From VFJZ01 sp046598415 (GTDB lineage Bacteria > Actinomycetota > Thermoleophilia > Gaiellales > F1-60-MAGs149), in contig JBKJIG010000103.1 of assembly GCA_046598415.1 (NCBI GenBank), positions 1 through 64,000 of the forward strand: a DNA stretch of 64,000 nt, read 5' to 3'. This document shows, one piece after another, positions 24,978 to 32,806 of this stretch (within the stretch, counting starts at the first letter, position 1; each line of letters begins with the position of its first letter). The notes beneath the pieces were generated by a model. The model had not been told where the DNA came from, searched no databases, and was given only the letters and a program-made list of their open reading frames with translations. Made by a program: the position numbers and the translations under genes.

Positions 24978-26310
24978 GCACCTGCGGGGCGCCCAGACCG
25001 CTCGACGCTCCGCCCGGCGCGAGCCCGGACAGGTTGGTCTCGATCTGGCCCTGCAGCGTGACCGCGAGGATCGCGGTGCCGAGGGCACCGCCGACGCGGT
25101 TCAGGATGTTCAGCGTCGTCGTGGCACGCGGCACGGCGGCGCGGTCGAGCACCTGGTAGGCGGCGCTCATCGCGGGCATCATCGTCATGCCGAGGCCGGC
25201 GCCGCGGATGAACAGCGAGCTGCCGAGCAGCGCCTCCGATGTCGTCGCGGTGACCTGCGTGAAGGCGAAGGTGCCGAGCAGCACCACGCCGAGGCCGGCG
25301 ACGACGATGCGGCCCGGACCGAGCTTGTCGACCAGCCGGCCCGCGATGGGCATCGCGACGGCGACGCCGAGGCCCTGCGGTGCGAGCAGCAGGCCGGCCT
25401 CGAGGGCCGACGCACCGCGCACGAGCTGGAAGTACAGCGGCATCAGGATCATGGCGCCGAACAGCGCGCCACCGAGCACAAACGTCGTGGCGGACGAGGC
25501 CCAGAACGCCCGCACGCGGAACAGCTGCAGGTCGAGCAGCGGCCGCGTCCTGTGCAGTGCGTGCCAGACGAACGCGCCGATCAGCACCACACCGGCGGCG
25601 ATCGACAGCAGCGACCGGGCGCCCGTCATCGAGCCCTCGGCGCCGGCCTCGGCCAGGCCGTAGACGAGCAGCGTCAGGCCCGGCGACAGGTAGAGGAAGC
25701 CGCGCACGTCGAGCGGGTGACGCACCTGCGGGCGGTCGTGATCGAGGATGCGCATCGCCAGCACCAGCGCGACGGCGCCGACGGGCACGTTCACGAAGAA
25801 GATCCAGCGCCACGAGATCTCGTCGATCAGGTACCCGCCCAGCACGGGACCGATCACGGGGGCGATCAGCATCGGCACGCCGATCACGCTCATCACTCGA
25901 CCCATGCGCTGCGGGCCGGCGGCCTGCGCGAGGATCATCATGCCGGTCGGCATCACCATGCCGCCGCCGAGGCCCTGGAGCACGCGGAAGATGATCAGGC
26001 TCTCCGACGACCAGGCGAACCCGCACAGCGCCGAGCCGGCCGCGAACAGGCTGACGGCGACCAGGAACAGCCGCTTCGTGCCGAACCGTTCTGCGGCCCA
26101 GCCGGTCAGCGGGATGACGGTCGCAAGCGCCAGCATGTAGCCGGTCGAGACCCACTGGATGGTGCCCAGCGACGCGTTCAGGTCGCGGGCCAGCGCGTCG
26201 ATGGCGACGTTGACGATCGTCGTGTCGAGGATCGACATGACGGCGCCGAGGATGACGACGCTGGAGATCGCCCAGAGGCGGCGGTCGAGGCCCCCGCTCA
26301 CCGTGCGCAC
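24781..26310 (-). CDS. MFS drug-efflux transporter, DHA2 (14-TM, EmrB/QacA) type
   Basis: 509 residues. Fourteen hydrophobic segments are evident. Hallmarks include LDTTIVNVAIDAL in TM1, QWVSTGYMLALATVIPLTGWAAERFGTKR (TM2 and motif A) and GPVLGGYLID (motif C, proton antiporters). It should export toxic amphiphiles or drugs using the proton gradient. GTG start at 26310 overlaps the end of the MarR gene by 13 bp, giving a regulator-pump operon transcribed from the palindromic operator at 26773-26795. Confidence 0.88.
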   Translation of the reverse strand: MRTVSGGLDRRLWAISSVVILGAVMSILDTTIVNVAIDALARDLNASLGTIQWVSTGYMLALATVIPLTGWAAERFGTKRLFLVAVSLFAAGSALCGFAWSSESLIIFRVLQGLGGGMVMPTGMMILAQAAGPQRMGRVMSVIGVPMLIAPVIGPVLGGYLIDEISWRWIFFVNVPVGAVALVLAMRILDHDRPQVRHPLDVRGFLYLSPGLTLLVYGLAEAGAEGSMTGARSLLSIAAGVVLIGAFVWHALHRTRPLLDLQLFRVRAFWASSATTFVLGGALFGAMILMPLYFQLVRGASALEAGLLLAPQGLGVAVAMPIAGRLVDKLGPGRIVVAGLGVVLLGTFAFTQVTATTSEALLGSSLFIRGAGLGMTMMPAMSAAYQVLDRAAVPRATTTLNILNRVGGALGTAILAVTLQGQIETNLSGLAPGGASSGLGAPQVLTDGQRAVIAEPLSAAFGSTFWFAMVLTLVAVAPAVLLPMHPPAPAAAQPTGGPSAEREPVLAEV

Positions 26311-26765
26311 CGCGCTGTCTCGGCCAGCGGCGCGAGCGCCTCGAACAGGCGCTGCTGCTGGTCGGCATCGAGCGACTTCAGCATCTCGCGCACTGCGCCG
26401 AGCTTCGCGGCGGCGAACTGCTCGACGTACGCAATGCCGGTGTCGGTCGCGTGGACGCGCTTGACGCGACGGTCATCGGCGTCCTCGCGGCGCTCGACGA
26501 GGCCTGCGCGCGACAGGCCGTCACAGGCGCGGCTGGCGGTGGCGGCCGAGATGCCGAGGCGCGTTGCGAGATCGCCGACCGACTGGCCGCCGGCCGCGTT
26601 GAGCAGGTGGAGCAGGCGGACCTGGCTGATCGACAGGTCGCCGAACGACAGCGACCCGGCCGCGCTCATGTTCGAGCGCCGCCCGATCGCGGCGAAGAGC
26701 GCGACGAGGCGCTCGGCGAGCTCGGCCGAGGCGGTCGGGCCAGATGCATGCGATTCAGCAATCAT
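26298..26765 (-). CDS. MarR-family transcriptional regulator
   Basis: 155 residues from the ATG at 26765; longer versions would run through the operator. The winged helix is clear: LSISQVRLLHLLNAAGGQSVGDLATRLGISAATASRACDGLSRAGLVERREDADDRRVKRV (about 45-110), including the DxRxxx wing. First gene of an operon with the MFS pump. It probably represses the operon and itself, and may also affect the divergent aminotransferase gene. Confidence 0.87.
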   Translation of the reverse strand: MIAESHASGPTASAELAERLVALFAAIGRRSNMSAAGSLSFGDLSISQVRLLHLLNAAGGQSVGDLATRLGISAATASRACDGLSRAGLVERREDADDRRVKRVHATDTGIAYVEQFAAAKLGAVREMLKSLDADQQQRLFEALAPLAETARCAR

Positions 26766-26772
26766 TTCGCAA

Positions 26773-26795
26773 ATGCAATGATTGCATACATGCAA
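26773..26795. promoter_or_regulatory. Double palindromic operator of the MarR/MFS operon
   Basis: Two overlapping palindromes: ATGCAAT-G-ATTGCAT (26773-26787) and TTGCAT-AC-ATGCAA (26782-26795). They share the ATTGCAT half-site, lie 8-30 bp upstream of the MarR start and 21 bp before the divergent aminotransferase start. This is the size and placement of a MarR dimer site; two overlapping sites suggest binding of two dimers. Confidence 0.65.
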
Positions 26796-26815
26796 GTACC
26801 TCGCAAGCCGATAGG

Positions 26816-27937
26816 ATGACCGCCGTGCTGGAGCCATTCCTCCTCGAGCGGTACTTCGCCGAGCACGAGTTCGCCACGCCCCACCTGCTGTGCTCGTCCG
26901 ACCTGGAGACCGTCGAGATGCGCGAGCTCGTGGCCACCGCCGACGACGAGACGGCCGCGCTGTGGCACGACCTGCGCCTCGGCTACACCGAGACGACCGG
27001 CCACCCCCTGCTGCGCGCCGAGCTGGCCGCGCTGTACGAGACGGTCGACGCCGACGAGGTCGTCACGTTCGCGGGCGCCAGCGAGGCGATCACGTGCCTC
27101 GTCTCCGGCCTCGTCGGCCCCGGCGACCACGTGGTGGCGACCTGGCCGGGCTACCAGTCGCTCTACGCCGTCGCCCGGGCCGCCGGCGCCGACGTGACCA
27201 CGATCGAGCTGCACGCGAGCGACGACTGGTCGCTCGACCCCGGCGCGATCGAGGCCGCGCTGCGTCCCGAGACGCGGCTGATCGTCGTCAACGCGCCGCA
27301 CAACCCGACCGGCATGCTGCCGTCCCGCGCGACGTGGCGCGCGCTCGCGGGCCTCGCCGCCGACGCCGGCGCAACCCTGCTCTGCGACGAGGTCTACCGA
27401 CTGCTCGAGCACGATCCGGCCGACCGGCTCGAGGCCGGCGCCGACCTCGGCGACCACGTCGTCTCGGTCGGCGTGCTCTCGAAGAGCTACGGCCTCGCGG
27501 GCCTGCGCATCGGGTGGCTGGCGACCCGGGGCTCCACCATCCGGGCGGCGGCCGTGCGCGTCAAGGACTACGGCTCGATGTGCAACGCCGCGCCGGCGGA
27601 GATCCTCGGCGTGATCGCGCTGCGCGGTGCCGAGCCGATCCTCGCGCGCAACCGCGCACTAGTGCTGGACAACGTCGCGCTGGCCGACGAACTGATCAAC
27701 CGCCATTCCCGGCGGCTCGAGTGGCTTCGGCCACGTGCCGGAGCGATCGGCTTCCCGCGGCTGCTCGACGACGAGCCGGTCGATGCCTTCTGCGCGCGCC
27801 TGCGCGACGAGCAAGGTGTGTTGCTGTTGCCCGGTACGGTCTACGGGCACACGGAAAACCACTTCCGCATCGGCTTCGGCCGGGCGGGAACGCCCGCGGC
27901 ACTCGACCGTCTGGACGCCTTCCTGCAGACGGCGTAG
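26816..27937 (+). CDS. PLP-dependent aminotransferase class I/II
   Basis: 373 residues from the ATG at 26816; the frame is open further upstream through the operator, so this start is preferred. Fold type I landmarks: FAGASEAITCL (cofactor phosphate region), NAPHNPTGMLPS, CDEVYRLLE (pyridine-N Asp), LSKSYGLAGLRIGW with the Schiff-base Lys, and FRIGFGR with the substrate-carboxylate Arg. It transfers an amino group from an amino acid to a 2-oxo acid; substrate unknown. Followed 9 bp later by an ABC permease. Confidence 0.85.
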   Translation: MTAVLEPFLLERYFAEHEFATPHLLCSSDLETVEMRELVATADDETAALWHDLRLGYTETTGHPLLRAELAALYETVDADEVVTFAGASEAITCLVSGLVGPGDHVVATWPGYQSLYAVARAAGADVTTIELHASDDWSLDPGAIEAALRPETRLIVVNAPHNPTGMLPSRATWRALAGLAADAGATLLCDEVYRLLEHDPADRLEAGADLGDHVVSVGVLSKSYGLAGLRIGWLATRGSTIRAAAVRVKDYGSMCNAAPAEILGVIALRGAEPILARNRALVLDNVALADELINRHSRRLEWLRPRAGAIGFPRLLDDEPVDAFCARLRDEQGVLLLPGTVYGHTENHFRIGFGRAGTPAALDRLDAFLQTA

Positions 27938-27946
27938 CCTCAGCGC

Positions 27947-28783
27947 ATGGCCGCCTCGAGCGTCGCGATCAGCCGCCGTGGCCGGCGCACCCTGTGCCTC
28001 TACTTCACCGGGTTCCTCGCGTTCCTCTACCTCCCGCTCGCCCTCATGCTGGGCCTGTCGTTCGGCGAGAACTTCTCCGGGTTGCCATGGACCGGGTTCA
28101 CGCTCGACTGGTACCGCGAGGCCTACCGGTTCGACGGCCTGTCCGCCCAATCGTCGATCTGGCGCGCGCTGTTCAACTCGGTCTGGATCGGCCTCGCCGT
28201 CGCGATCATCGACACCACCCTGGCGCTGCTGTTCTCCTACGGCCTCGCCCGCGGCCAGCGCGTCGTCGGCCGGCCGGCCATCCTCGCGCTCTGCCTGATG
28301 CCGCTCGCCGCACCGCCCGCCGCGTACGGCGCGGCCGTGCTGATCCTCGCCCGACGCGGACCGGTGACGACCGACTTCGGGCTCCATTTGGTGCTGCTCG
28401 CCCATGCCGTGCTGTTCCTGCCGATAGCGATTCTGTTCCTGCTGCCCCGCATCAGCGCCATCGCCCGCGAGATCCTGGAGTCGTCCGAGGACCTCGGCGC
28501 AACCGGCCCGCAGACGCTCGGCCGCATCGTGATACCGCTCACGCGGCCTGCGCTGGTGGGCGCGTTCGCGTCGACGTTCCTGTTCTCGTTCAACGAGCCC
28601 GCGGTTGCCGGGTGGCTCGTCAACCGGCAGATCACCTACCCCGTGTTGCTGTTCGGCGTCGGCCGGGGATCGGCGACCGGACCGCTCGTGGCCGCGGTCG
28701 CGACGGCGGGCTATCCGGTCGTGCTGATGGCGATCGCCGTGATCCAGTTCGGGGTGCGCGGACGCCGTGACGAAGGCGAGTAA
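27947..28783 (+). CDS. ABC transporter permease, PotC/spermidine-putrescine type, orphan
   Basis: 278 residues with about six TM helices. The permease EAA loop is present (SSEDLGATGPQTLGRIVIPLTRPALVGA, about 183-210). The N-terminal region (LYLPLALMLGLSFGENFSG...FTLDWYREA) is typical of the second permease of polyamine or thiamine-type importers. No ATPase, binding protein or first permease is near, so the rest of the transporter must be elsewhere or lost. It follows the aminotransferase by 9 bp, with a TAGCCT box in the gap. Confidence 0.78.
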   Translation: MAASSVAISRRGRRTLCLYFTGFLAFLYLPLALMLGLSFGENFSGLPWTGFTLDWYREAYRFDGLSAQSSIWRALFNSVWIGLAVAIIDTTLALLFSYGLARGQRVVGRPAILALCLMPLAAPPAAYGAAVLILARRGPVTTDFGLHLVLLAHAVLFLPIAILFLLPRISAIAREILESSEDLGATGPQTLGRIVIPLTRPALVGAFASTFLFSFNEPAVAGWLVNRQITYPVLLFGVGRGSATGPLVAAVATAGYPVVLMAIAVIQFGVRGRRDEGE

Positions 28784-28784
28784 G

Positions 28785-29723
28785 ATGGTTGACGTGACAA
28801 CTACATCGCCATCTCATGGCGCCTTCGTCCGCGCGGCGGCGACCTTCCGCGACTGGGTCACCGCCGCCGGCTCCTCCGCCCTTCCCGCCGAGTCCGGCCG
28901 CTACCACCTCTACGTCTCGCTGGCGTGCCCCTGGGCGCACCGCACGGTCATCGTCCGCCACCTGAAGGGACTCGAGGACGTCATCTCGATGTCGGTCGTC
29001 GACCCGCTCCGCGACGAGCGCGGCTGGGCCTTCACCGGCGCGCCCCGCACCGACGCCGACGAACTGAACGGCTTCACGTTCCTGGCCGAGGCCTACACCG
29101 CCACCGACCCCGCCTACCGTGGCCGCGTGACGGTGCCGGTGCTGTGGGACAAGCAGACGCACCGGATCGTCAACAACGAGTCGGCCGAGGTGATCCGGAT
29201 GCTGAACGGCGCGTTCGACGCCTTCACCGACGTCGACCTCGACCTGTACCCGGCGGTGCTCGCCGACGAGATCGACGCGATCAACGCGCGCGTCTACGAC
29301 GGCCTCAACAACGCCGTCTACCGCGCCGGCTTCGGACGCACGCAGGCCGCGTACGACACTGCGGTGCACGACGTGTTCGACACGCTCGACTGGCTCGAGG
29401 AGCGGCTCACGACGCGGCGCTACCTGCTCGGTGGGCCGCAGACCACCGAGGCCGACTGGCGCACGTTCACGACGCTGGTGCGGTTCGACCCGGTCTACGT
29501 CACGCACTTCCGCTGCGACCGCCGCCGGATCGTCGACTACCCCGCGCTGTCCGGCTACCTGCGCGACCTGTACGCCGTGCCCGGCGTGGCCGAGACGGTT
29601 GACTTCGATCAGATCCGCCGCCATTACTTCCTCACCCACCACGAACTGAACCCGCGCGGGATCCTGCCGATCGGGCCCGACGTCGACCTGACGGCACCGC
29701 ACGGGCGGGAGGCGCTGGCATGA
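28785..29723 (+). CDS. Glutathionyl-hydroquinone reductase (Ecm4/YqjG/PcpF family)
   Basis: 312 residues. A thioredoxin-like N-terminal domain carries the catalytic cysteine in LACPWAHRTVIV (about residues 46-57), followed by the all-helical GST C-terminal domain (ARVYDGLNNAVYRAGFGRTQ, about 175-195). These Xi-class enzymes reduce S-conjugated hydroquinones to free hydroquinones. Start ATG 28785 after AAGGCGAG. Its stop overlaps the next start (ATGA), linking it to a ring-cleavage dioxygenase remnant and maleylacetate reductase. Most actinobacteria use mycothiol, so the thiol partner is open. Confidence 0.87.
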   Translation: MVDVTTTSPSHGAFVRAAATFRDWVTAAGSSALPAESGRYHLYVSLACPWAHRTVIVRHLKGLEDVISMSVVDPLRDERGWAFTGAPRTDADELNGFTFLAEAYTATDPAYRGRVTVPVLWDKQTHRIVNNESAEVIRMLNGAFDAFTDVDLDLYPAVLADEIDAINARVYDGLNNAVYRAGFGRTQAAYDTAVHDVFDTLDWLEERLTTRRYLLGGPQTTEADWRTFTTLVRFDPVYVTHFRCDRRRIVDYPALSGYLRDLYAVPGVAETVDFDQIRRHYFLTHHELNPRGILPIGPDVDLTAPHGREALA

Positions 29724-29890
29724 GGACGCGGTTGCACGGCATCCACCACGTGGCCGCGATCACGGCCGACGCACAGCCGAACGTCGATGAGCACTCAGGC
29801 GTGCTCTCCGAGATCGCCACCGCCGCGCCGGGGTTCCTCATCGACGAGCCGACCCTGAGGAGCCCGCGCGATGTGGCCTCCCACGCGTGA
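29720..29890 (+). pseudogene. Ring-cleaving glyoxalase-fold dioxygenase (LinE/MhqO type), internally deleted
   Basis: A 56-codon ORF. The first half, RLHGIHHVAAITADAQPNVD, is the N-terminal start of the extradiol, glyoxalase-fold hydroquinone dioxygenases. After EHSGVL it jumps to SEIATAAPGFLIDEP, which in that family (VLFEIATxGPGFxxDE) lies near the C terminus. Roughly 230 residues and most metal ligands are gone, but the frame is kept. It sits exactly where a ring-cleaving enzyme is expected, between hydroquinone reductase and maleylacetate reductase. Confidence 0.65.
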
Positions 29891-30857
29891 CTTCACCCTC
29901 GCCGAGGGCGACCGGCTGATCCGCTTCGGCCCGGGCGCCCTCGCCGACGCGCCGCGCCTGCTGGCCCGAGCCGGCTTCGCCGGGTACGCGCTGCTGACGA
30001 CCGAGCGCGCGGCCGAGCAGGCATCCGAGGTGGTCGACCGGGCGGCCGTCGTCGTGATGGTGCCGCCCGGACCGGTGCCCGAGGCCGCCGCGGCCGTGCG
30101 CAGCGCGGTCGGCACGCGGCCGCTGGTCGCGCTCGGCGGTGGCCGCGTCGTCGACTCCGCAAAGGCGATCGGCTCGGCCGACCGGCTGTCGGTCGCCACC
30201 ATCGCGACCACGCTGTCGGGGGCCGAGCTGTCGGCCCATCACCGGCCCCTGGCCGGGCACGAGCGCGGCCGGCACGTGCGGCCGGCGCTGGTGATCGCCG
30301 ATCCGGCCGTGATGGCCTCGCAGCCCTTGCCGGGGCTCGCCGAGTCGGCCATGAACGCCCTCGCCCACGCTCTCGAGTCGCTCTACTCGCCGCGCGCGAA
30401 CCCGTTCTCCGAGGCGACGGCCATCCAGGCCGCGCGCCAGCTGGACGCCGGTTTCGCCAACGACGAGACGAACCGTCCCGCGCTCGCCCTCGGCGCCCTG
30501 CTGGCCGGGCACGCGCTCGGCCTGACCGGCTTCGCGCTGCACCACGTGATCAGCCAGTCCATCGTCCGCAGCACCGCCGCACCGCACGGCGCCGTCAACG
30601 CCGTGCTGCTGCCGCACGTCGCCCGGTTCATGGAGGCGCGCGCGCCACGCGAGTTGGCGCTGTTCCACGACGCCGTCGATCTCGGCCGCCTCTCGCGCGC
30701 CGCCGGCACGAACGGCCTCGGCGCGCTCGGCATCGAGCGCGATGATCTGCCGTCGATCGTGAAGGCCACGGCCGCGCGCCGCAGCGATCTCGCAGCCACG
30801 CCGGGCGACCCGATCACGACCAGCGAGCTGCAGGCGCTGCTCGACGCCGCGTACTGA
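29871..30857 (+). CDS. Maleylacetate reductase (iron-containing ADH family)
   Basis: 328 residues. NAD-binding ALGGGRVVDSAKAIG at about 86 and IATTLSGAELSAHH at about 108 match maleylacetate reductases. Metal-site His residues are present (LAHALESLY, LHHVISQS, APHGAVNAVLLPH), but the usual Asp of family III alcohol dehydrogenases is Asn (ESAMNALAHA). It would reduce maleylacetate to 3-oxoadipate, the step after hydroquinone or hydroxyquinol ring cleavage. TGAGGAG stands 7 nt before the ATG. It overlaps the dioxygenase remnant by 20 bp. Confidence 0.85.
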   Translation: MWPPTRDFTLAEGDRLIRFGPGALADAPRLLARAGFAGYALLTTERAAEQASEVVDRAAVVVMVPPGPVPEAAAAVRSAVGTRPLVALGGGRVVDSAKAIGSADRLSVATIATTLSGAELSAHHRPLAGHERGRHVRPALVIADPAVMASQPLPGLAESAMNALAHALESLYSPRANPFSEATAIQAARQLDAGFANDETNRPALALGALLAGHALGLTGFALHHVISQSIVRSTAAPHGAVNAVLLPHVARFMEARAPRELALFHDAVDLGRLSRAAGTNGLGALGIERDDLPSIVKATAARRSDLAATPGDPITTSELQALLDAAY

Positions 30858-30911
30858 CGGGCGGTGCGCGGCCGGGGCCGGCACCGTCGTACGATGCCCG
30901 GCGTGGAGCGG

Positions 30912-31850
30912 ATGCGCGCGGTGGTGCTCGGACGCGACGGCACGACGGAGCTGCGCGACGTCCCCGTGCCGCACCCCCGTGACGGTGAGATCCTGATCCG
31001 CGTGACCGCCGTCGGCCTGTGCGGCTCCGACGTGGAAAAGCTCGCCGACGGCACGGGCATCGAGGGATCGGTGCTCGGCCACGAGCTGGCCGGCGTCGTC
31101 GCGGGTGGCGCGCTGCCGACCGGCACGCGGGTCGCGCTCGCCCACCGGGTGCCCTGCGGCGCGTGCGAGGACTGCCTCGCGGGCCACGAGACGTGCTGTC
31201 CCCGGTACCGCGCCTCCGGCCTTCGTCCGGGCGGGTTCGCCGAGCTGCTGGTCGCGCCGGCCGGCCACGTCGGCGTCGTCGTGCTGTCGCTGCCCGACGA
31301 CGTGTCCGACCTCGCCGGGACGTTCGTCGAGCCGCTCGGCTGCATCGTCCGCGGCGCGGCCCGGGTGCCGCGGGGCACCGGCGTGGTGGCGGGCTGCGGC
31401 GCGGTCGGCCGGCTGTTCGCCCGCGTGCTGACCGCCCGCGGCGACACCGTGCGCACGATCGATTCCGACCCGGCCCGGCTGATGGCGGCCGCCGAAGACG
31501 GCTTCGAGCCCGCCGCCTCCGACGAGCTGCTCGACTTCGCCGTCGTGACGGCGCCGTCGGCGCTGGACGCGGCGCTGGCGCTGCTGCGCCCGGGTGGCAC
31601 GTGCCTGGTGTTCGCGGCGCCGGCGACGCCCGTGCCCGTGCTGCTCGACCGCGTCTACCGCAGCGAGCTGGTGCTGGTCGGCTCGCGCTCCGCCACGCCC
31701 GCGTCGCTGCGCGAGGCGCTCGACCTGATCGCTTCGGGCCGCGTCCGGGTCGAAGACCTGGTGACCGACGTGCTGCCGCTGGCCGCGTTCGCCGAGGGCC
31801 TCGCCCGGTACCGGTCGCGACAGGCGCTGAAGGTGGTCTTCCGGCCGTGA
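30912..31850 (+). CDS. Zinc-dependent MDR dehydrogenase
   Basis: 312 residues from the ATG at 30912 (GGAG just upstream); alternative starts at 30904 (GTG) and 30894 (ATG) lie close to a TACGAT -10 box. Catalytic zinc ligands GLCGSDVEK and LGHELAG and the four-Cys structural zinc loop (CGACEDCLAGHETCC) are all present, followed by a Rossmann domain (AGCGAVGRLFARVL). Threonine/polyol dehydrogenase-like. GTGA overlap with the next, related gene. Confidence 0.85.
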   Translation: MRAVVLGRDGTTELRDVPVPHPRDGEILIRVTAVGLCGSDVEKLADGTGIEGSVLGHELAGVVAGGALPTGTRVALAHRVPCGACEDCLAGHETCCPRYRASGLRPGGFAELLVAPAGHVGVVVLSLPDDVSDLAGTFVEPLGCIVRGAARVPRGTGVVAGCGAVGRLFARVLTARGDTVRTIDSDPARLMAAAEDGFEPAASDELLDFAVVTAPSALDAALALLRPGGTCLVFAAPATPVPVLLDRVYRSELVLVGSRSATPASLREALDLIASGRVRVEDLVTDVLPLAAFAEGLARYRSRQALKVVFRP

Positions 31851-32806
31851 CCGGCATGCGCGCGGCCATCTTCCATGGCCCCGGCGACGTGCGGATCGAG
31901 ACCGTGCCGGTGCCCGAGCCCGGCCCCGGCGAGGCGCTGATCCGGATCGACGCCGCCCTCACCGACGGCACCGACGCCAAGTGCTACCTCCGCGGCCACC
32001 CGGTGCTGCTGGGCGAGACGCCGTCGCCGTTCGGCCACGAGTATGCCGGTACCGTCGCCGCAGTCGGCGCCGGAACGGCGTTCGCCGTCGGCGACGCCGT
32101 CGCCGGCGCCAACTCCGCGCCCTGCGACGCCTGTACCCGCTGCCTGGCCGACCGCGAGGAGCTCTGCACCGGGCTGTTGCCGCTTCTCAACGGCGCGTAC
32201 GCCGAGTATCTGCTGGTGCCCGAGCGGATCGTGCGCACGAACCTCTACCGGTTGCCCGCGGACGTCGAGGCCGCTGTCGGCGCCATGTGCGAGCCGCTGG
32301 CGTGCGCGCTGCACGGCGTCGAGGCGACCGAGGCGCGAGCCGGTGACCGGGTGTGCGTGCTCGGCCGGGGCGCGCTCGGGCAGATGCTCGCGGCCGCCCT
32401 CGCCGCCCGCGGCTGCGACGTCGTCGTGCTCGGGTCGGCCGACCCCGACCCACCGGCCGCCTTCGACCGCGTGATCGAGGCCGCCGGCCAGCCGGAGGCG
32501 TGGGAGCGGGCTATCCGCCTTGCCGCGCCCGGCGCGACCGTGGTGCTGTTCGGCGGGCTGAGGGCCGGCGTCTCGGTGCCGGTCGACGCCTACCGGCTGC
32601 ACTACGAGGCGCTCACGCTCCGCGGCGTCTTCCACCACGCACCGCGCCACGTCCGCGCCGCGCTCGAGCTGGTGCGGCGCGACCCGGCGCCGTTCCGCGC
32701 CCTGATCACGCACGAGTTCGCGCTCGCCGACGTGGTCGTGCCGCTCGAGATGACCGCGGGCATCCGGCCGCGGGACGGGCTGCTGAAGGCGCTGATCAGG
32801 CCGTGA
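31847..32806 (+). CDS. Zinc-type MDR dehydrogenase with altered catalytic site
   Basis: 319 residues, GTG start overlapping the previous stop (GTGA). The GroES-like domain has FGHEYAG and the structural zinc loop CDACTRCLADREELC. Where the catalytic-zinc Cys is expected (xxCGTDxK) the sequence is LTDGTDAK, i.e. Cys to Asp. Rossmann motif LGRGALGQMLAAAL. Either zinc is bound through Asp or the enzyme works without it. Possibly acts with the upstream MDR on one polyol- or threonine-like compound. It converges with, and overlaps by 11 bp, the siroheme decarboxylase gene. Confidence 0.82.
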   Translation: MTGMRAAIFHGPGDVRIETVPVPEPGPGEALIRIDAALTDGTDAKCYLRGHPVLLGETPSPFGHEYAGTVAAVGAGTAFAVGDAVAGANSAPCDACTRCLADREELCTGLLPLLNGAYAEYLLVPERIVRTNLYRLPADVEAAVGAMCEPLACALHGVEATEARAGDRVCVLGRGALGQMLAAALAARGCDVVVLGSADPDPPAAFDRVIEAAGQPEAWERAIRLAAPGATVVLFGGLRAGVSVPVDAYRLHYEALTLRGVFHHAPRHVRAALELVRRDPAPFRALITHEFALADVVVPLEMTAGIRPRDGLLKALIRP

